Made by a program: the position numbers and the translations under genes. Below are positions 61,404-64,000 of a stretch of DNA of 64,000 nucleotides, piece after piece. Under the pieces are notes generated by a model. The model did not search any database. It saw only the letters and a list, made by a program, of their open reading frames with translations, and had not been told where the DNA came from. Numbering within the stretch: the stretch's first letter is position 1; the number at the start of each line of letters is the position of its first letter. Source of the stretch: Pontibacter flavimaris (GTDB lineage Bacteria; Bacteroidota; Bacteroidia; Cytophagales; Hymenobacteraceae); contig NZ_LVWA01000005.1 of NCBI RefSeq assembly GCF_001907195.1, positions 372,001 to 436,000 on the forward strand, written 5' to 3'.

Positions 61404-64000
<2,597 letters not shown>

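Overview
The window looks like part of a Bacteroidota chromosome, probably a Cytophagales/Hymenobacteraceae relative. A Pontibacter-like genus is my guess and is not proven. The support is two SusC/SusD pairs, TAnnTTTG-type promoter elements, genes without Shine-Dalgarno leaders, many Sec and Tat exported glycosidases, and mid-50s % G+C by eye. Almost every gene belongs to one theme: dismantling host-type glycoconjugates (N-glycans, and probably mucin- or glycosaminoglycan-like O-glycans) and using the released fucose and amino sugars.

Layout. 1-23086 (+) is a run of exported enzymes: GH84 (cut by the window edge), GH20, a Cys-type sulfatase, GH2, GH29, GH20, GH125, glycosylasparaginase, CutC, GH29, GH20-PA14, then a CBM9-like protein coupled to a GHL10-like protein. 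23651-29265 (-) holds a 2H phosphoesterase, a GH92 and a GH20. 29578-37321 (+) is a complete predicted non-phosphorylating L-fucose pathway: FucP, a RhaM-type mutarotase, a UxaA-type dehydratase, an SDR, an FAH hydrolase, an amidohydrolase lactonase and a second SDR. A GH92 follows. 40531-49035 (-) carries a LacI regulator, the block nucleotidyltransferase/sugar kinase fusion - CBM9-like - GH109, a second LacI regulator and a lipoprotein formylglycine-generating enzyme. 49600-60932 (+) has two SusC/SusD pairs and a DUF3472 lipoprotein. 61404-64000 (-) is a large GH2 beta-galactosidase cut by the right edge.

How it fits together (inference from families). SusCD complexes import oligosaccharides. 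GH2, GH20, GH84, GH29, GH92, GH125 and GH109 trim Gal, HexNAc, Fuc, Man and GalNAc. The sulfatase, matured by the lipoprotein FGE, removes sulfate. The glycosylasparaginase cuts the final GlcNAc-Asn bond. Fucose goes to pyruvate and lactate; GalNAc/GlcNAc may be salvaged by the kinase/uridylyltransferase fusion. No endo-acting GH18/GH85 enzyme and no sialidase is seen in the window.

The regulatory and non-coding signal is the less expected part. A 16-bp near-palindrome TGYGTKHTCGHRCACA occurs before both susC genes, before one LacI gene and in the GH20/fucP divergent region. CAAACGTTTG palindromes form a second class. A candidate small RNA starts at the LacI operator. The gaps are packed with short palindromes whose stems covary, four copies of a ~240-bp structured repeat, and a hexamer, AGTATA, that is strongly over-represented even inside genes.
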